This document shows, piece after piece, positions 18,703-28,259 of a DNA stretch of 64,000 nt. Each line of letters begins with the position of its first letter. The stretch's first letter is position 1. Origin of the DNA: Pseudomonadota bacterium (GTDB lineage Bacteria; Pseudomonadota; Gammaproteobacteria; Burkholderiales; Thiobacillaceae); NCBI GenBank assembly GCA_021836225.1, contig JAKBJA010000133.1:1-64000 (forward strand), written 5' to 3'. A model generated the notes under the pieces. It saw only the letters and a list, made by a program, of their open reading frames with translations. It was not told the DNA's origin and did no database searches. The position numbers were made by a program, and so were the translations under genes.

Positions 18703-20208
18703 ATGCCGGCCCCCGCCCACCCCCCTCGACCTTCGGCATCCCTGCAGCGCCACCTGGTGTGGCTGCTGTTGAGCGTGGTCGGCATGTTCGGCGCGGGGAT
18801 TGGCCTGAGCCTGTGGTTCAGCCTGGAGTCCAGCCGGGAAGAGCAGCAGCACTTCATCCAGTACGAAGCCGAGCAGACCCGTACCAATCTGGTTCGGCGA
18901 CTGGAGTATTACCGCTTGCTGCTCGACAACGCGGCGCGCGATCCTGAACTGGTCGACTTGATGCAATTCGGCACGATCGATGCGCAACAGCAGTGGGCCC
19001 GCGCGCGACAGCGCCTGCTGCCCGAGGTCCTGGGGCTGGCGCTGGTCGACATGCACGGGAACGTGCTGGGCGATGCTGCATCATTTCACATCGGCCCGGA
19101 GTGCCTGCAGGACCTGAGGCGGCCGGGCGCGCTGACGGATGGCCGCTTGCTGGTCCACCGCCAGGTGGCTGATGCAGAGCATGTCGACCTGATGTCCGCT
19201 GTGCGCGATGCCCGCGGCAATCTGCTGGGGGGCGTTTTTCTGAGCGTGCGCCTGACCCAGCTCCAGCGTGTAGTCGATGGATCGAGCCATCCTAGCCATG
19301 CGATAACGCTCCTCGATGCCCACGACAAAACGATTGTCAGCCATGGCGAAATCGAGGGGCGGGTGCGTGAAATTCGCCTGCCTGTGACGGGCTCCGGTTG
19401 GACACTCGTCGTGCAGACGCCCGTGCAATGGCTGACGCGCAGCGGTGGGCGGCAGGTGGTGGCGGGCCTGTTGACCCTGGGCGCTGTACTGCTGGTGCTG
19501 GTGGTCGGCATGGTGCAGCTGCGCCGTACCATGCTGCGCGACATCGTGTCGACGGTCGATGCCCTGACCGCACTGGCGCGTGACGAACCGGTTCCCACCA
19601 TCGTGCCGCACTACGTCGAGTTCGAGACGGTGGCGGCCGACATCAACATGATTGCCCTGCATCTGCAGGAACAGCGGGCGCGACTGGAACACCTGAGCCT
19701 GACCGACCCGCTCACGGGCCTGCCCAACCGGCGCGCATTCGAAACCCATTTTCCCCTGGCACAGGGGCTCGCCCAACGGCAGCATCCCGTCGCCCTGGTC
19801 ATGCTCGACATCGATCATTTCAAGGGGGTCAACGACCGCTACGGGCATGGGGTGGGCGACCAGGTCCTGCTCGCCCTGGCGCAATCGCTGAAGGCGCTGA
19901 CCCGGCGCGCCGATTTGGCCGCGCGGCTGGCCGGGGACGAGTTCGCGGTGCTGCTGCCGGATATCGATGCCGCCGGGCTGGACGCGTGGTACCAGCGTCT
20001 GAGCGACCATTTCAGAAGCGAGCTGAATGCCTTTGGCCTCGATTTGCAAACCGGTCTCAGCGCCGGGCAGACCTGGCTGGGCGGCGCCTCCGGCGACACG
20101 CTCAACGATGCGCTCGCGCGTGCCGACCGTGCGCTCTACCGGGCGAAGGCGCGCGGGCGCGGCCAGCTGGTGCAGGACGCCGCGCCGGGTGCAGACGTCA
20201 CGGAGTAG
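18703..20208 (+). CDS. Membrane-anchored diguanylate cyclase with AGDEF motif
   Basis: A 501-residue signalling protein: a transmembrane helix near residues 17-37, a periplasmic sensor of about 210 residues, a second helix near 250-272, a short HAMP-like linker and a C-terminal GGDEF domain from about 345. The active-site motif is LAGDEF instead of GGDEF, with the rest intact ([25 protein letters not shown]). The inhibitory site RRAD, five residues before it, is present. First-Gly-to-Ala variants are known among active cyclases, so activity is likely. It sits between ruvA and ruvB, 9 nt after ruvA, an unusual place for a c-di-GMP enzyme; its signal is unknown. Confidence 0.88.
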   Translation: MPAPAHPPRPSASLQRHLVWLLLSVVGMFGAGIGLSLWFSLESSREEQQHFIQYEAEQTRTNLVRRLEYYRLLLDNAARDPELVDLMQFGTIDAQQQWARARQRLLPEVLGLALVDMHGNVLGDAASFHIGPECLQDLRRPGALTDGRLLVHRQVADAEHVDLMSAVRDARGNLLGGVFLSVRLTQLQRVVDGSSHPSHAITLLDAHDKTIVSHGEIEGRVREIRLPVTGSGWTLVVQTPVQWLTRSGGRQVVAGLLTLGAVLLVLVVGMVQLRRTMLRDIVSTVDALTALARDEPVPTIVPHYVEFETVAADINMIALHLQEQRARLEHLSLTDPLTGLPNRRAFETHFPLAQGLAQRQHPVALVMLDIDHFKGVNDRYGHGVGDQVLLALAQSLKALTRRADLAARLAGDEFAVLLPDIDAAGLDAWYQRLSDHFRSELNAFGLDLQTGLSAGQTWLGGASGDTLNDALARADRALYRAKARGRGQLVQDAAPGADVTE

Positions 20209-20243
20209 AATTTGAACTTGTCTGTTCCCCCGCCCCCGGCGTC

Positions 20244-21272
20244 ATGATCGAAACCGACCGTCTTATCGCCCCCGCCGCCGTCAGCCCGCAGGAAGAGCAG
20301 ATCGAACGCGCGCTGCGCCCGCGTACCCTGGCCGAATACGTCGGCCAGGCGAAGGCGCGCGAACAGCTCGAAATCTTCATCCATGCTGCGCGGAAGCGCA
20401 GCGAGGCGCTCGACCACGTGCTGCTGTTCGGCCCGCCCGGGCTGGGCAAGACCACGCTGGCGCACATCATCGCGCGCGAGATGGGCGTCAACCTGCGCCA
20501 GACCTCGGGCCCGGTGCTCGAGCGCGCGGGCGACCTGGCGGCGCTGCTGACCAACCTCGAGCCGCACGACGTCCTCTTCATCGATGAAATCCACCGTCTC
20601 TCGCCGGTGGTCGAGGAAGTGCTGTATCCCGCGCTGGAGGATTTCCAGATCGACATCATGATCGGCGAAGGCCCGGCGGCGCGCTCGGTCAAGCTCGACC
20701 TGCCGCCGTTCACCCTGGTTGGCGCCACCACGCGTGCCGGCATGCTGACCAACCCGCTGCGCGACCGTTTCGGCATCGTCGCGCGCCTGGAGTTCTATTC
20801 CGCGGAAGAGCTGGGCTTCATCGTCCATCGCTCGGCAGGCCTGCTGCAGATGAACCTGGACGAGGCCGGGGCGCTGGAAATCGCCCGCCGTTCGCGCGGG
20901 ACGCCGCGCATCGCCAATCGCCTGCTGCGCCGGGTGCGCGATTACGCCGACGTGAAGGCGGAAGGGCAGGCCACCGGTGCGGTGGCCGATGCGGCGCTGG
21001 TGATGCTGGATGTGGATCGCGCCGGACTCGACGTGATGGACCGGAAACTGCTGTCGGCCGTGGTCGAGAAATTCATGGGCGGCCCGGTGGGACTGGACAA
21101 CCTCGCAGCGGCCATCGGCGAGGAGCGCGACACCATCGAGGACGTGCTCGAGCCTTTCCTGATCCAGCAGGGTTATCTGCAGCGCACGCCGCGCGGCCGC
21201 ATCGCAACGCCCCTGGCGTACCGCCACCTCGGCTTTGCCGCGCCCGCCGAACCGAGCGCGGATCTGTTCTGA
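20244..21272 (+). CDS. ruvB: Holliday junction branch-migration ATPase RuvB
   Basis: A 342-residue AAA+ motor that drives branch migration with RuvA. Walker [10 protein letters not shown], Walker [10 protein letters not shown], sensor 1 VGATTRAG and the arginine-finger region NPLRDRFG are present, as is the C-terminal winged helix ([12 protein letters not shown]). It begins at ATG 20244, 35 nt after the diguanylate cyclase. Its TGA shares one base with the ybgC start, so ruvB leads directly into the ybgC-tol operon. Confidence 0.97.
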   Translation: MIETDRLIAPAAVSPQEEQIERALRPRTLAEYVGQAKAREQLEIFIHAARKRSEALDHVLLFGPPGLGKTTLAHIIAREMGVNLRQTSGPVLERAGDLAALLTNLEPHDVLFIDEIHRLSPVVEEVLYPALEDFQIDIMIGEGPAARSVKLDLPPFTLVGATTRAGMLTNPLRDRFGIVARLEFYSAEELGFIVHRSAGLLQMNLDEAGALEIARRSRGTPRIANRLLRRVRDYADVKAEGQATGAVADAALVMLDVDRAGLDVMDRKLLSAVVEKFMGGPVGLDNLAAAIGEERDTIEDVLEPFLIQQGYLQRTPRGRIATPLAYRHLGFAAPAEPSADLF

Positions 21273-21673
21273 TGGCGTTTGTCTGGCCGGTCCGGGTGTA
21301 CTGGGAAGACACCGACGCGGGCGGCGTGGTGTATTACGCCAATTACCTCAAGTTCATGGAACGCGCGCGCAGCGAATGGCTGCGCGCATTCGGCTTCGAG
21401 CAGGATGTCCTGCGCGACGAGGCGGGCGTCGTGTTCGTGGTGCGGCGGGTGGAAATCGATTACCTGTCGCCGGCGCGCTTCAACGAGCAGCTCGAGGTGT
21501 CGGTCAGACTGCACGAAATGGGGCGCGCCAGCCTCAGCGTGCGGCAGGAACTTATGCGCGGGTCCACCCGTCTGGCAGAGGCCGTCGTGACGCTCGCCTG
21601 CGTCGATGCGGTGCGTTTCAAACCCGTTAAAATACCCGAGCCCCTTCTACAAGCATTGGCCCCCGCAACGTGA
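21272..21673 (+). CDS. ybgC: Acyl-CoA thioesterase of the Tol-Pal operon
   Basis: A 133-residue hotdog-fold thioesterase. The 4-hydroxybenzoyl-CoA thioesterase signature VYWEDTDAGGVVYYANYLKF is at the N terminus, with the catalytic Asp in EDTDAGG. In other bacteria YbgC hydrolyses short-chain or phospholipid-related acyl thioesters and is linked to the Tol-Pal envelope system. It overlaps ruvB by one base and tolQ by four, in the conserved order ybgC-tolQ-tolR-tolA-tolB-pal-cpoB. Confidence 0.94.
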   Translation: MAFVWPVRVYWEDTDAGGVVYYANYLKFMERARSEWLRAFGFEQDVLRDEAGVVFVVRRVEIDYLSPARFNEQLEVSVRLHEMGRASLSVRQELMRGSTRLAEAVVTLACVDAVRFKPVKIPEPLLQALAPAT

Positions 21674-22365
21674 ACCCCGAACTCGGTCAAGACCTCTCGC
21701 TGTTCCATCTCATCCTCCACGCCTCGCTGCCGGTACAGGTCGTCATGGCACTGTTGCTCGGCGCCTCGCTGATGTCGTGGTGGTTCATCTTCATCAAGAT
21801 GTTCGCCCTCAGACGCGCCATCCGCGTGACCGACCGCTTCGAGCGCGAATTCTGGGGCGGCGGCGACATCAACGCCATCTATCAGCGGGTCGCCGGCGAA
21901 CGCGAAGGCGCGGGCGAAATGGAGCGCATCTTCGAAGCCGGGTTTCGCGAGTTCTCGAAATTGCGGCACCAGGCCGGCCTGTCGCTCAACGTCATCATCG
22001 ACGGCACCCGCCGTGCGATGCGTGCGACCTACCAGCGCGAACTCGACGGCCTCGAGTCGCATCTGTCGTTTCTCGCGACGGTCGGATCGGTGTCGCCCTA
22101 CGTCGGCCTGTTCGGCACGGTGTGGGGCATCATGATCGCCTTCATGGGACTGTCGAGCGTGGCACAGGCCACGCTGGCGCAGGTCGCCCCGGGCATCGCC
22201 GAAGCCTTGATCGCCACGGCCATGGGCCTGTTCGCGGCGATTCCCGCGGTCGTCGGCTACAACCGCTATACCCACGACATCGACCGCCTGGCCAACCGCA
22301 TGGAAAGCTTCATGGAGGAGTTTTCCAACATCCTGCAGCGGCAGGTGACCGCCAAGGCGGATTGA
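21670..22365 (+). CDS. tolQ: Tol-Pal motor protein TolQ
   Basis: A 231-residue inner membrane protein of the ExbB/MotA family with three transmembrane segments, near residues 20-45 and in two helices around SFLATVGSVSPYVGLFGTVWG and IATAMGLFAAIPAVVGY. With TolR it uses the proton gradient to energise TolA during envelope constriction at division. The start is GTG at 21670, overlapping the ybgC stop. Confidence 0.96.
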   Translation: MNPELGQDLSLFHLILHASLPVQVVMALLLGASLMSWWFIFIKMFALRRAIRVTDRFEREFWGGGDINAIYQRVAGEREGAGEMERIFEAGFREFSKLRHQAGLSLNVIIDGTRRAMRATYQRELDGLESHLSFLATVGSVSPYVGLFGTVWGIMIAFMGLSSVAQATLAQVAPGIAEALIATAMGLFAAIPAVVGYNRYTHDIDRLANRMESFMEEFSNILQRQVTAKAD

Positions 22366-22368
22366 CCC

Positions 22369-22779
22369 ATGGCGCGGACCCGCAAGCAGGTCGCCCAGAT
22401 CAACGTCGTGCCGATGATCGACGTGATGCTGGTGCTGCTGGTGATCTTCATGGTGACGGCGCCGTTCATCAACCCGGCCCAGGTCGAGCTGCCGAGCGTC
22501 GGAAAAACGTCGCAGGCGCCGCAGAAACCGCTCGAAATCATCATCCGGGAATCGGGCGAATACCTGTTGCGCGACCGCGCGGGCGGGGGCGACGAACGGG
22601 TGGTGGCGAAATCCGCGCTGGCGGATGAGTTTGCCACGCTGCATCGCAACGCCCCCGACCAGCCGGTAGTCATCGCGGCGGACAAGAGCGTCCGCTACGA
22701 AGAAGTGATGCACACGATGACGCTCCTGCAGCAGGCCCGGATCACGCGCATCGGCCTGCTTGCCCGTCCGGCCCCATGA
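22369..22779 (+). CDS. tolR: Tol-Pal motor protein TolR
   Basis: A 136-residue ExbD-family protein with one transmembrane helix near residues 14-36 that carries the essential Asp in VVPMIDVMLVLLV, and a periplasmic domain. It forms the proton-driven motor with TolQ. The ATG at 22369 follows the tolQ stop by three bases and its own stop overlaps tolA. Confidence 0.96.
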   Translation: MARTRKQVAQINVVPMIDVMLVLLVIFMVTAPFINPAQVELPSVGKTSQAPQKPLEIIIRESGEYLLRDRAGGGDERVVAKSALADEFATLHRNAPDQPVVIAADKSVRYEEVMHTMTLLQQARITRIGLLARPAP

Positions 22780-23654
22780 TCCTCGCCGCAGACGCGCCGC
22801 CCGCCTCCCGTCCTGCCCCCAAAGTTCTTGCCGGTGCGCTGGCGCTGGGCGTGCACCTGCTGTTCGTCCTGCTGCTGGTGTTCGGCGTGTCCTGGCAGAC
22901 CCATCAACCAGCCGCGGTGATGGTCGATCTGTGGCAGGCGCTGCCGGAAACTCCGCCCCCGCCGGCCAAACCCCGCCCGCCCCAGCCCGTGAAAGCGCCC
23001 AAGCCAGCGAAAGCCGTGCCCCCTCCCAAACCGGCGGAAAAGGAACCGCCGCCGCCCAAGGCGCCCGACATCGCCTTGGAAAAAAAGAAGGCCGAAGTCG
23101 ATCGCCTGAAAAGGCAGCGGGCCGAGCAGGCGGCCGAAGAACAAGCCAAGGCCGTAGAAAAGGCCAGGGCTGAAGAAAAGGCCAAGACCGAAGCGGCCCG
23201 GATGGCGCGCGAAAAGCAGGTGGCCGAGCAGAAGCGGCAGGCGCTGCTGCGGCAGATGGAGGCTGAGGATATGAAGCAGCAGCTGGCGGCCGATACTGCA
23301 GCGAACGAGGCGCGTCTGGCCCGCCTGACCCAGGCGCGCGCCGCCAGCAAGCGTCAGGCCGAGGTGGCAAGCGTGGTGGGGGAGTATCGTGACCAGATCA
23401 GCGCCAAGGTGCGCGGCAACACCCGCCTGCCCGACAACCTGAAGGGTAATCCCCAGGTGCGCTGTCTGGTGAAACTGCTGCCCACCGGCGAAGTCCTGAG
23501 CGTGCGGGTGACGCAGTCCAGCGGGAATCCCGCCTACGACGACGCGGTGGTGCGCGCCATCGAAAAGTCGTCGCCGCTGCCCTTGCCGAGCGATCGCGAT
23601 GCGCGCGCCGCCTTTGTTCCGGAACTTTCCTTCATTCATCGCCCCAAAGAGTGA
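22776..23654 (+). CDS. tolA: Cell envelope protein TolA
   Basis: A 292-residue periplasm-spanning protein: an N-terminal transmembrane helix (about residues 20-42), a proline-rich stretch, a long Lys/Ala/Glu coiled coil (about 90-190) and a C-terminal TonB-like domain (YRDQISAKVRGNTRLP ... VRVTQSSGNPAYDDAV). It transmits force from TolQR to TolB-Pal. Shorter than E. coli TolA, mainly in the helical region. Overlaps tolR by four bases. Confidence 0.94.
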   Translation: MILAADAPPASRPAPKVLAGALALGVHLLFVLLLVFGVSWQTHQPAAVMVDLWQALPETPPPPAKPRPPQPVKAPKPAKAVPPPKPAEKEPPPPKAPDIALEKKKAEVDRLKRQRAEQAAEEQAKAVEKARAEEKAKTEAARMAREKQVAEQKRQALLRQMEAEDMKQQLAADTAANEARLARLTQARAASKRQAEVASVVGEYRDQISAKVRGNTRLPDNLKGNPQVRCLVKLLPTGEVLSVRVTQSSGNPAYDDAVVRAIEKSSPLPLPSDRDARAAFVPELSFIHRPKE

Positions 23655-23736
23655 GCTCGAATTGGGCAGGGATCAGGCTGCGCGCGGCGCGGCCCGTATC
23701 CTGCCTATGCTAGACTGCTCACCCAAGAAAGCGTTT

Positions 23737-25032
23737 GTGAACACGATGTCCGTCCCCATGTTGCGTGCCGTTTTGCTGCTTCCCCTCTTGTGTCTGACGT
23801 TGCTCGGCGCGTCGTTTTCCGCGCGCGCCGCGATGGAAATCCAGGTGATCGGCGGCGCGGCCAACAAGATTGCCGTGGCGATGGTGCCGTTCCAGGTGGC
23901 GCCCGGCCAGCCGAGTCCTGAGCTGACCCGGATTGCCGGGGACGACCTCAACCGCAGCGGCCAGTTCAGGCTGGTGGATACCGGGGGCGTGCAGCAGCCC
24001 GTCATGCCCGCGCAGGTCGACTACGGCGTCTGGCGCGGGAAGGGCGCGGACGCGCTGGTGGTCGGCCAGGTCACCACGCAGCCCGGCGGTCGCCTCGTCG
24101 TCCGTTTTTACCTGCTGGACGTACTCAAGCAGACCCAGCTTGCTGGCTACAGCTACACCATTACGCCCGGCCAGTGGCGCGCCACCGCGCACCAGATTGC
24201 AGACCTCATATACGCGAAGCTGACCGGCATTCCCGGCGCGTTCAGCACCCGCATCGCTTACGTGCAGAAGCAGGGCCGCCGCTATGCGCTGGAGGTGGCC
24301 GATGCGGATGGGCAAAACCCGCGCACGGTGATGCGCTCCAACGAGTCGGTGATCTCGCCGAAGTTCTCGCCTGACGGCACCCGTGTCGCGTATGTGTCGT
24401 TCGAGGACAGGAAGCCGATCGTGTATGTGCAGTCGCTGCAGGACGGGCAACGCCGCAGGATTGCGGCATTCAAGGGATCGAACTCGGCCCCGGCCTGGGC
24501 ACCGGACGGCCGGCGACTGGCGGTGGTCCTGACGCGCGACGGCGCGTCGCAGATTTATCTCATCAACGCCGACGGCAGCGGCCTGACCCGGCTGACCCGG
24601 GGCGGCAATATCGACACTGAGCCGGTATTCACCCGCGACGGGCAAACCCTCTATTTCACCTCGGACCGTGGCGGCAGCCCGCAGATTTATCGCATGGCGG
24701 CCAGCGGCGGCGAAGCCAAACGGGTGACCTTCAATGGCAGCTATAATGTCTCCCCCGCGATCAGCCCGGATGGGCGGTATTTGGCCTATATCAGTCGAGA
24801 AGACGGCCGCTTCAGGGTCACGCTGCAGGAATTGGCCTCGGGGCAGACCCGGGTGCTGACCGATACCGCGCGCGACGAGTCGCCCAGCTTCGCGCCGAAT
24901 GGCCAGTCCGTGCTGTATGCCACGGTGCAGGGCGAGCATGGAATACTCGGCACGGTGAGCCTGGACGGCAAAACGCATGCGCGCCTGTCGGAATCCGGGG
25001 TGGATGCCCGCGAGCCGGTCTGGGGGCCGTAA
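23737..25032 (+). CDS. tolB: Tol-Pal periplasmic beta-propeller TolB
   Basis: A 431-residue periplasmic protein. A signal peptide (cleavage after FSARA) leads to the TolA-box end MEIQVIGG, an N-terminal alpha/beta domain and a six-bladed WD40-like propeller whose blades repeat patterns like SPKFSPDGTRVAYVS, APAWAPDGRRLAVVL and SPAISPDGRYLAYIS. It cycles between Pal and TolA. GTG at 23737 is used here; ATG at 23746 is three codons further and possible. The 82-bp gap after tolA may hold a promoter. Confidence 0.95.
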   Translation: MNTMSVPMLRAVLLLPLLCLTLLGASFSARAAMEIQVIGGAANKIAVAMVPFQVAPGQPSPELTRIAGDDLNRSGQFRLVDTGGVQQPVMPAQVDYGVWRGKGADALVVGQVTTQPGGRLVVRFYLLDVLKQTQLAGYSYTITPGQWRATAHQIADLIYAKLTGIPGAFSTRIAYVQKQGRRYALEVADADGQNPRTVMRSNESVISPKFSPDGTRVAYVSFEDRKPIVYVQSLQDGQRRRIAAFKGSNSAPAWAPDGRRLAVVLTRDGASQIYLINADGSGLTRLTRGGNIDTEPVFTRDGQTLYFTSDRGGSPQIYRMAASGGEAKRVTFNGSYNVSPAISPDGRYLAYISREDGRFRVTLQELASGQTRVLTDTARDESPSFAPNGQSVLYATVQGEHGILGTVSLDGKTHARLSESGVDAREPVWGP

Positions 25033-25136
25033 ACGCTTACTTGGTTTGTTTGTGTAGCGAAATCGGGCGGTTGCAGGGGAGAAGCCGAATTGCCCGTGTC
25101 AGGTTGTTTTCATTCATTAAATGGAGAGATAGATAA

Positions 25137-25685
25137 ATGAACAAGATTTTATGGCCCGTTCTGGTCGCGTTGACCTTGTCAGCGTGCGGTACCACCGGCG
25201 GTACGAAGGCGACGGTCGAAGACCACAGCAGTGGCAAGACCGGAGCGGCAACCTCCGGCACCGAAACCACCGGCGTGGGCAGCAGCGGCGTGACGGGCAA
25301 TGCCATGGGCGACGCCGGCGATCCGCGCAAGAATCCGGCCAGCCCCCTGTCCAAGCGCAGCGTCTATTTCGATTTCGACAGCTTCGTGGTGAAAGACGAA
25401 TACCGTCCGATGCTCGAAGCCCATGCCGGCTTCCTGAAGTCGAAGCCTGCGTTGCACGTGACCCTGCAGGGCAATGCTGACGAGCGCGGCAGCCGCGAAT
25501 ACAACCTGGCGCTGGGCCAGAAGCGTGCAGAAGCGGTGCGCAAATCTCTGTCCGTGCTGGGCGTGAGCGATACGCAGATGGAAGCGATCAGCTTCGGCGA
25601 GGAAAAGCCGCGTAACGAAGGCCATACCGACGCCGCGTATGCCGAGAACCGCCGTACCGATCTGGTGTATAGCGACGAAAAATGA
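25137..25685 (+). CDS. pal: Peptidoglycan-associated lipoprotein Pal
   Basis: A 182-residue outer membrane lipoprotein. The lipobox LTLSACG places the lipidated Cys at 17, followed by a Gly/Thr/Ser-rich linker and an OmpA-like peptidoglycan-binding domain (about residues 75-182) with VTLQGNADERGSREYN and AENRRTDLVY. It tethers the outer membrane to the wall and binds TolB. GGAGAG precedes the ATG. Its stop overlaps the cpoB start. Confidence 0.96.
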   Translation: MNKILWPVLVALTLSACGTTGGTKATVEDHSSGKTGAATSGTETTGVGSSGVTGNAMGDAGDPRKNPASPLSKRSVYFDFDSFVVKDEYRPMLEAHAGFLKSKPALHVTLQGNADERGSREYNLALGQKRAEAVRKSLSVLGVSDTQMEAISFGEEKPRNEGHTDAAYAENRRTDLVYSDEK

Positions 25686-26506
25686 GCCTGATCCGGCGTT
25701 ATGGTCTGCTCGTCGTTTCTGCGCTTGCGCTGGTTCAGCCGGCGCAGGCGGCGCTGTTCGGCAACGACGAGGAGTTGACCCGCCAGCAGCAGGCCCTGCA
25801 GCAGCGGGTGGATGCGCTTGATGCGCGCCTCGGCAAGACGGAAGCGGCGATGCAGCAAAATCAGCCGCTGCTGGACCTGCTGAAGGAACTGGAGGCGCTC
25901 AAGGCGGAAATGGCCAGAATGCGCGGCCAGATCGAGGTGCAGGCGAATCAGCTGGACACGCTGGGCAAGCGGCAAAACGATCTGTATGCCGATCTCGACC
26001 AGCGCCTCACAGACCTCGCCAAGGCGGCCAAGCCGGCGCCCGCGGCCGATGCGGCCCAGCCTGCCGCATCCGGTTCACAGGCTGCGTCCGACGCGGCGGT
26101 TCCGGGCGGGGCCCCGCAGCCGGACCCTTTGGCCGAGTCGCGCAGCTACGAAAGCGCACTCGCCCTGTTCCGCGACGCCAAGTATCCAGGCGCCATTGCC
26201 GGATTCAAGGATTTTCTCAAGGCCTATCCGGACAGCACGCTGGCAGCCAACGCCCAGTACTGGATCGGCTATTCGTATTACGCGCAGAAGGATTACAAGA
26301 CTTCGCTGGCGTATCAGAAAAAACTCGTGGCCTCCTATCCCAACAGCCCCAAGGTGCCCGATGCGCTGCTCAATATCGCCACCAACCAGATCGAACTGGA
26401 TGATCTGACCGGTGCGCGCAAGACGCTCAAGGAACTGGTGGCCAAGCACCCCGGCACCCCGGCGGCCCAACTTGCCGCGCGTCGGCTGGCTGCGCTCAAG
26501 AAATAA
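25682..26506 (+). CDS. cpoB: Cell division coordinator CpoB (YbgF)
   Basis: A 274-residue periplasmic protein: signal peptide (about 1-23, cleaved after AQA), an N-terminal coiled coil (about 30-100), an Ala/Pro-rich linker and a C-terminal TPR domain (YESALALFRDAKYPGAIAGF ... YPNSPKVPDALLNIATNQIEL). In E. coli it links Tol-Pal activity to peptidoglycan synthesis at division. It overlaps pal by four bases and ends the tol operon; queE starts five bases later. Confidence 0.93.
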   Translation: MSLIRRYGLLVVSALALVQPAQAALFGNDEELTRQQQALQQRVDALDARLGKTEAAMQQNQPLLDLLKELEALKAEMARMRGQIEVQANQLDTLGKRQNDLYADLDQRLTDLAKAAKPAPAADAAQPAASGSQAASDAAVPGGAPQPDPLAESRSYESALALFRDAKYPGAIAGFKDFLKAYPDSTLAANAQYWIGYSYYAQKDYKTSLAYQKKLVASYPNSPKVPDALLNIATNQIELDDLTGARKTLKELVAKHPGTPAAQLAARRLAALKK

Positions 26507-26511
26507 GCCTT

Positions 26512-27333
26512 GTGTCTGAATCCCTGACACTTCAGCCGCCAGAAACGGGCCGTGGCTGCGAATCCGATCAATCGGCAACAACCACGCTCCACCCGCAAGG
26601 AGTAGGCCGTGGTTGTAAAGATGCTGAAGCATCAACAACCACGCTCCACCCGCAAGGGGCAGGCCGTGGTTGTAAAGATGCTGAAGCATCAACAACCACG
26701 CTCCGCCTGACGGAGGTGTTTTTGTCGCTGCAGGGGGAAACCAGCCGCGCCGGCTTGCCGACCGTGTTCGTCCGCTTGGCCGGTTGCCCGTTGCGCTGCC
26801 GCTGGTGCGATACCACCTACAGCTTTCAGGGCGGCGAAACCGTCACCCTGAGTTCGCTGCTGGCGCGGGTGGCGGACTACGGCGTGCCGACCGTGTGCGT
26901 CACCGGCGGCGAACCGCTGGCGCAGAAGAACTGCCTGCCGCTGCTGACCGCGCTGTGCGACGCCGGTTATTCGGTGTCGCTGGAGACCAGCGGTGCGCTT
27001 GATGTCAGCAAGGTCGATCCGCGGGTCTCGCGCATCGTCGACATCAAGCCGCCGGAATCGGGGGAGGAGGCGCGCAACCGCTGGGAGAACATTGCCCACC
27101 TGACGCCGCGCGACGAGATCAAGTTCGTGCTGGCCAATCGCGCCGATTACGAGTGGGCGCGTGAGGTCTTGCGGTCGCAGAAACTCGACCTGGTCAGCCC
27201 CATCCTGTTTTCGCCGGTGCAGGGCGAACTGCCGCCCGCGCAACTGGCTGAGTGGATCCTCGCCGATCGCCTGCCGGTGCGGATGCAGGTGCAGCTGCAC
27301 AAGATCCTGTGGGGCAACGCGCCCGGCAAATGA
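26512..27333 (+). CDS. queE: 7-carboxy-7-deazaguanine synthase with repeat-derived N-terminal extension
   Basis: A radical SAM enzyme that converts carboxytetrahydropterin to CDG in queuosine synthesis. The core starts at [17 protein letters not shown] and carries the cluster motif CPLRCRWC and the SAM-binding CVTGGEP. About 65 residues precede the core, three near-copies of a 19-residue unit (GRGC...TTTLHPQG) encoded by 57-bp palindromic DNA repeats. No ATG, GTG or TTG in frame lies between the repeats and the core, apart from a GTG inside the core's first strand, so translation must start upstream; GTG at 26512 is the best candidate, though its ribosome site is weak. The ancestral start was probably this GTG followed almost directly by the core. 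The stop overlaps queC by ATGA. Confidence 0.9.
   Translation: MSESLTLQPPETGRGCESDQSATTTLHPQGVGRGCKDAEASTTTLHPQGAGRGCKDAEASTTTLRLTEVFLSLQGETSRAGLPTVFVRLAGCPLRCRWCDTTYSFQGGETVTLSSLLARVADYGVPTVCVTGGEPLAQKNCLPLLTALCDAGYSVSLETSGALDVSKVDPRVSRIVDIKPPESGEEARNRWENIAHLTPRDEIKFVLANRADYEWAREVLRSQKLDLVSPILFSPVQGELPPAQLAEWILADRLPVRMQVQLHKILWGNAPGK
26548..26704. repeat. Three tandem 57-bp palindromic repeats inside queE
   Basis: Units begin at 26548, 26605 and 26662, an exact 57-bp period (19 codons, so in frame). Each has GGCCGTGGTTGT (GGCTGC in the first copy), a nested hairpin and ACAACCACGCTCC. The inner hairpin is CCGAT-CA-ATCGG in copy 1 and GATGCT-GA-AGCATC in copies 2 and 3. The differing inner stems still pair, so the hairpin appears conserved rather than the exact sequence. 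A related copy is at 41752. Confidence 0.9.
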
Positions 27334-28010
27334 AGCCCGCGGTCATCCTGCTCTCCGGCGGACTGGATTCCGCCACCGTGCTGGCGATTGCGCGCGAAGC
27401 CGGTTATGCCTGCCATGCGCTGAGCCTCGATTACGGGCAGCGTCATACGGCTGAACTCGGCGCTGCCGCGCGCGTGGCCAAAAGCCTGGGTGCCGCCGGA
27501 CACCGGGTGATCCGCCTCGGGCTGGGCGACATCGGTGGCTCGGCGCTGACCGACGACGCCATCGCCGTGCCCGAAAGCCCGACCGAAGGCATTCCGGTCA
27601 CCTACGTGCCCGCGCGCAACACCGTGATGCTGGCGCTGGCGCTCGCCTGGGCCGAGGTGCTCGGCGCGCGCGACATCTTCATCGGCGTCAATGCCGTCGA
27701 CTATTCCGGCTATCCCGATTGCCGCCCCGAGTTCATCGCGGCGTTCGAGCAGATGGCCAACCTGGCGACCAAGGCCGGCGTCGAAGGGGCGCGGCTGCGC
27801 ATTCACGCGCCGCTGCAGCATCTGTCGAAGGCAGAGATCATCCGGCGCGGTATCGAACTCGGCGTGGATTATGCGCAGACCGTGAGCTGCTACCAGGCCG
27901 ATGCAGAAGGCCTGGCCTGCGGCCGCTGCGATGCCTGCCGCCTCCGGCGCGAGGGATTCCTTGCTGCAGGCATTCCCGATCCGACGCGCTATACGCGTGA
28001 AATAGAGTAG
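27330..28010 (+). CDS. queC: 7-cyano-7-deazaguanine synthase
   Basis: A 226-residue ATP-dependent enzyme that converts CDG, the QueE product, to preQ0. The PP-loop SGGLDSAT is at residues 9-16, and zinc-binding cysteines lie in [20 protein letters not shown]. Length and motifs are normal. It overlaps queE by four bases. queD, which makes the QueE substrate, is 18 kb away at 45991. Confidence 0.97.
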   Translation: MKPAVILLSGGLDSATVLAIAREAGYACHALSLDYGQRHTAELGAAARVAKSLGAAGHRVIRLGLGDIGGSALTDDAIAVPESPTEGIPVTYVPARNTVMLALALAWAEVLGARDIFIGVNAVDYSGYPDCRPEFIAAFEQMANLATKAGVEGARLRIHAPLQHLSKAEIIRRGIELGVDYAQTVSCYQADAEGLACGRCDACRLRREGFLAAGIPDPTRYTREIE

Positions 28011-28259
28011 CCAGGGCGCGACGTCCATTTGTTTCTGCCCACATGAAACAGTAGCGAAACGCTGGCGGCCAACGCCAGACGCACCACACCCGACGGCCCC
28101 GGCAAACCCCTGCCCTAGCCAGCCCCCGCCTTGCCGAGGGTTGCCGCACTGGTATTTATTATCCAGCCTGTCTTTCGCGCGAACGCATTAAGATTCGGCT
28201 ACTTATCCGAACCGTCGCGGCAACCCCGCTTCCCACACTATTCAAGGAGAAATGGATTC

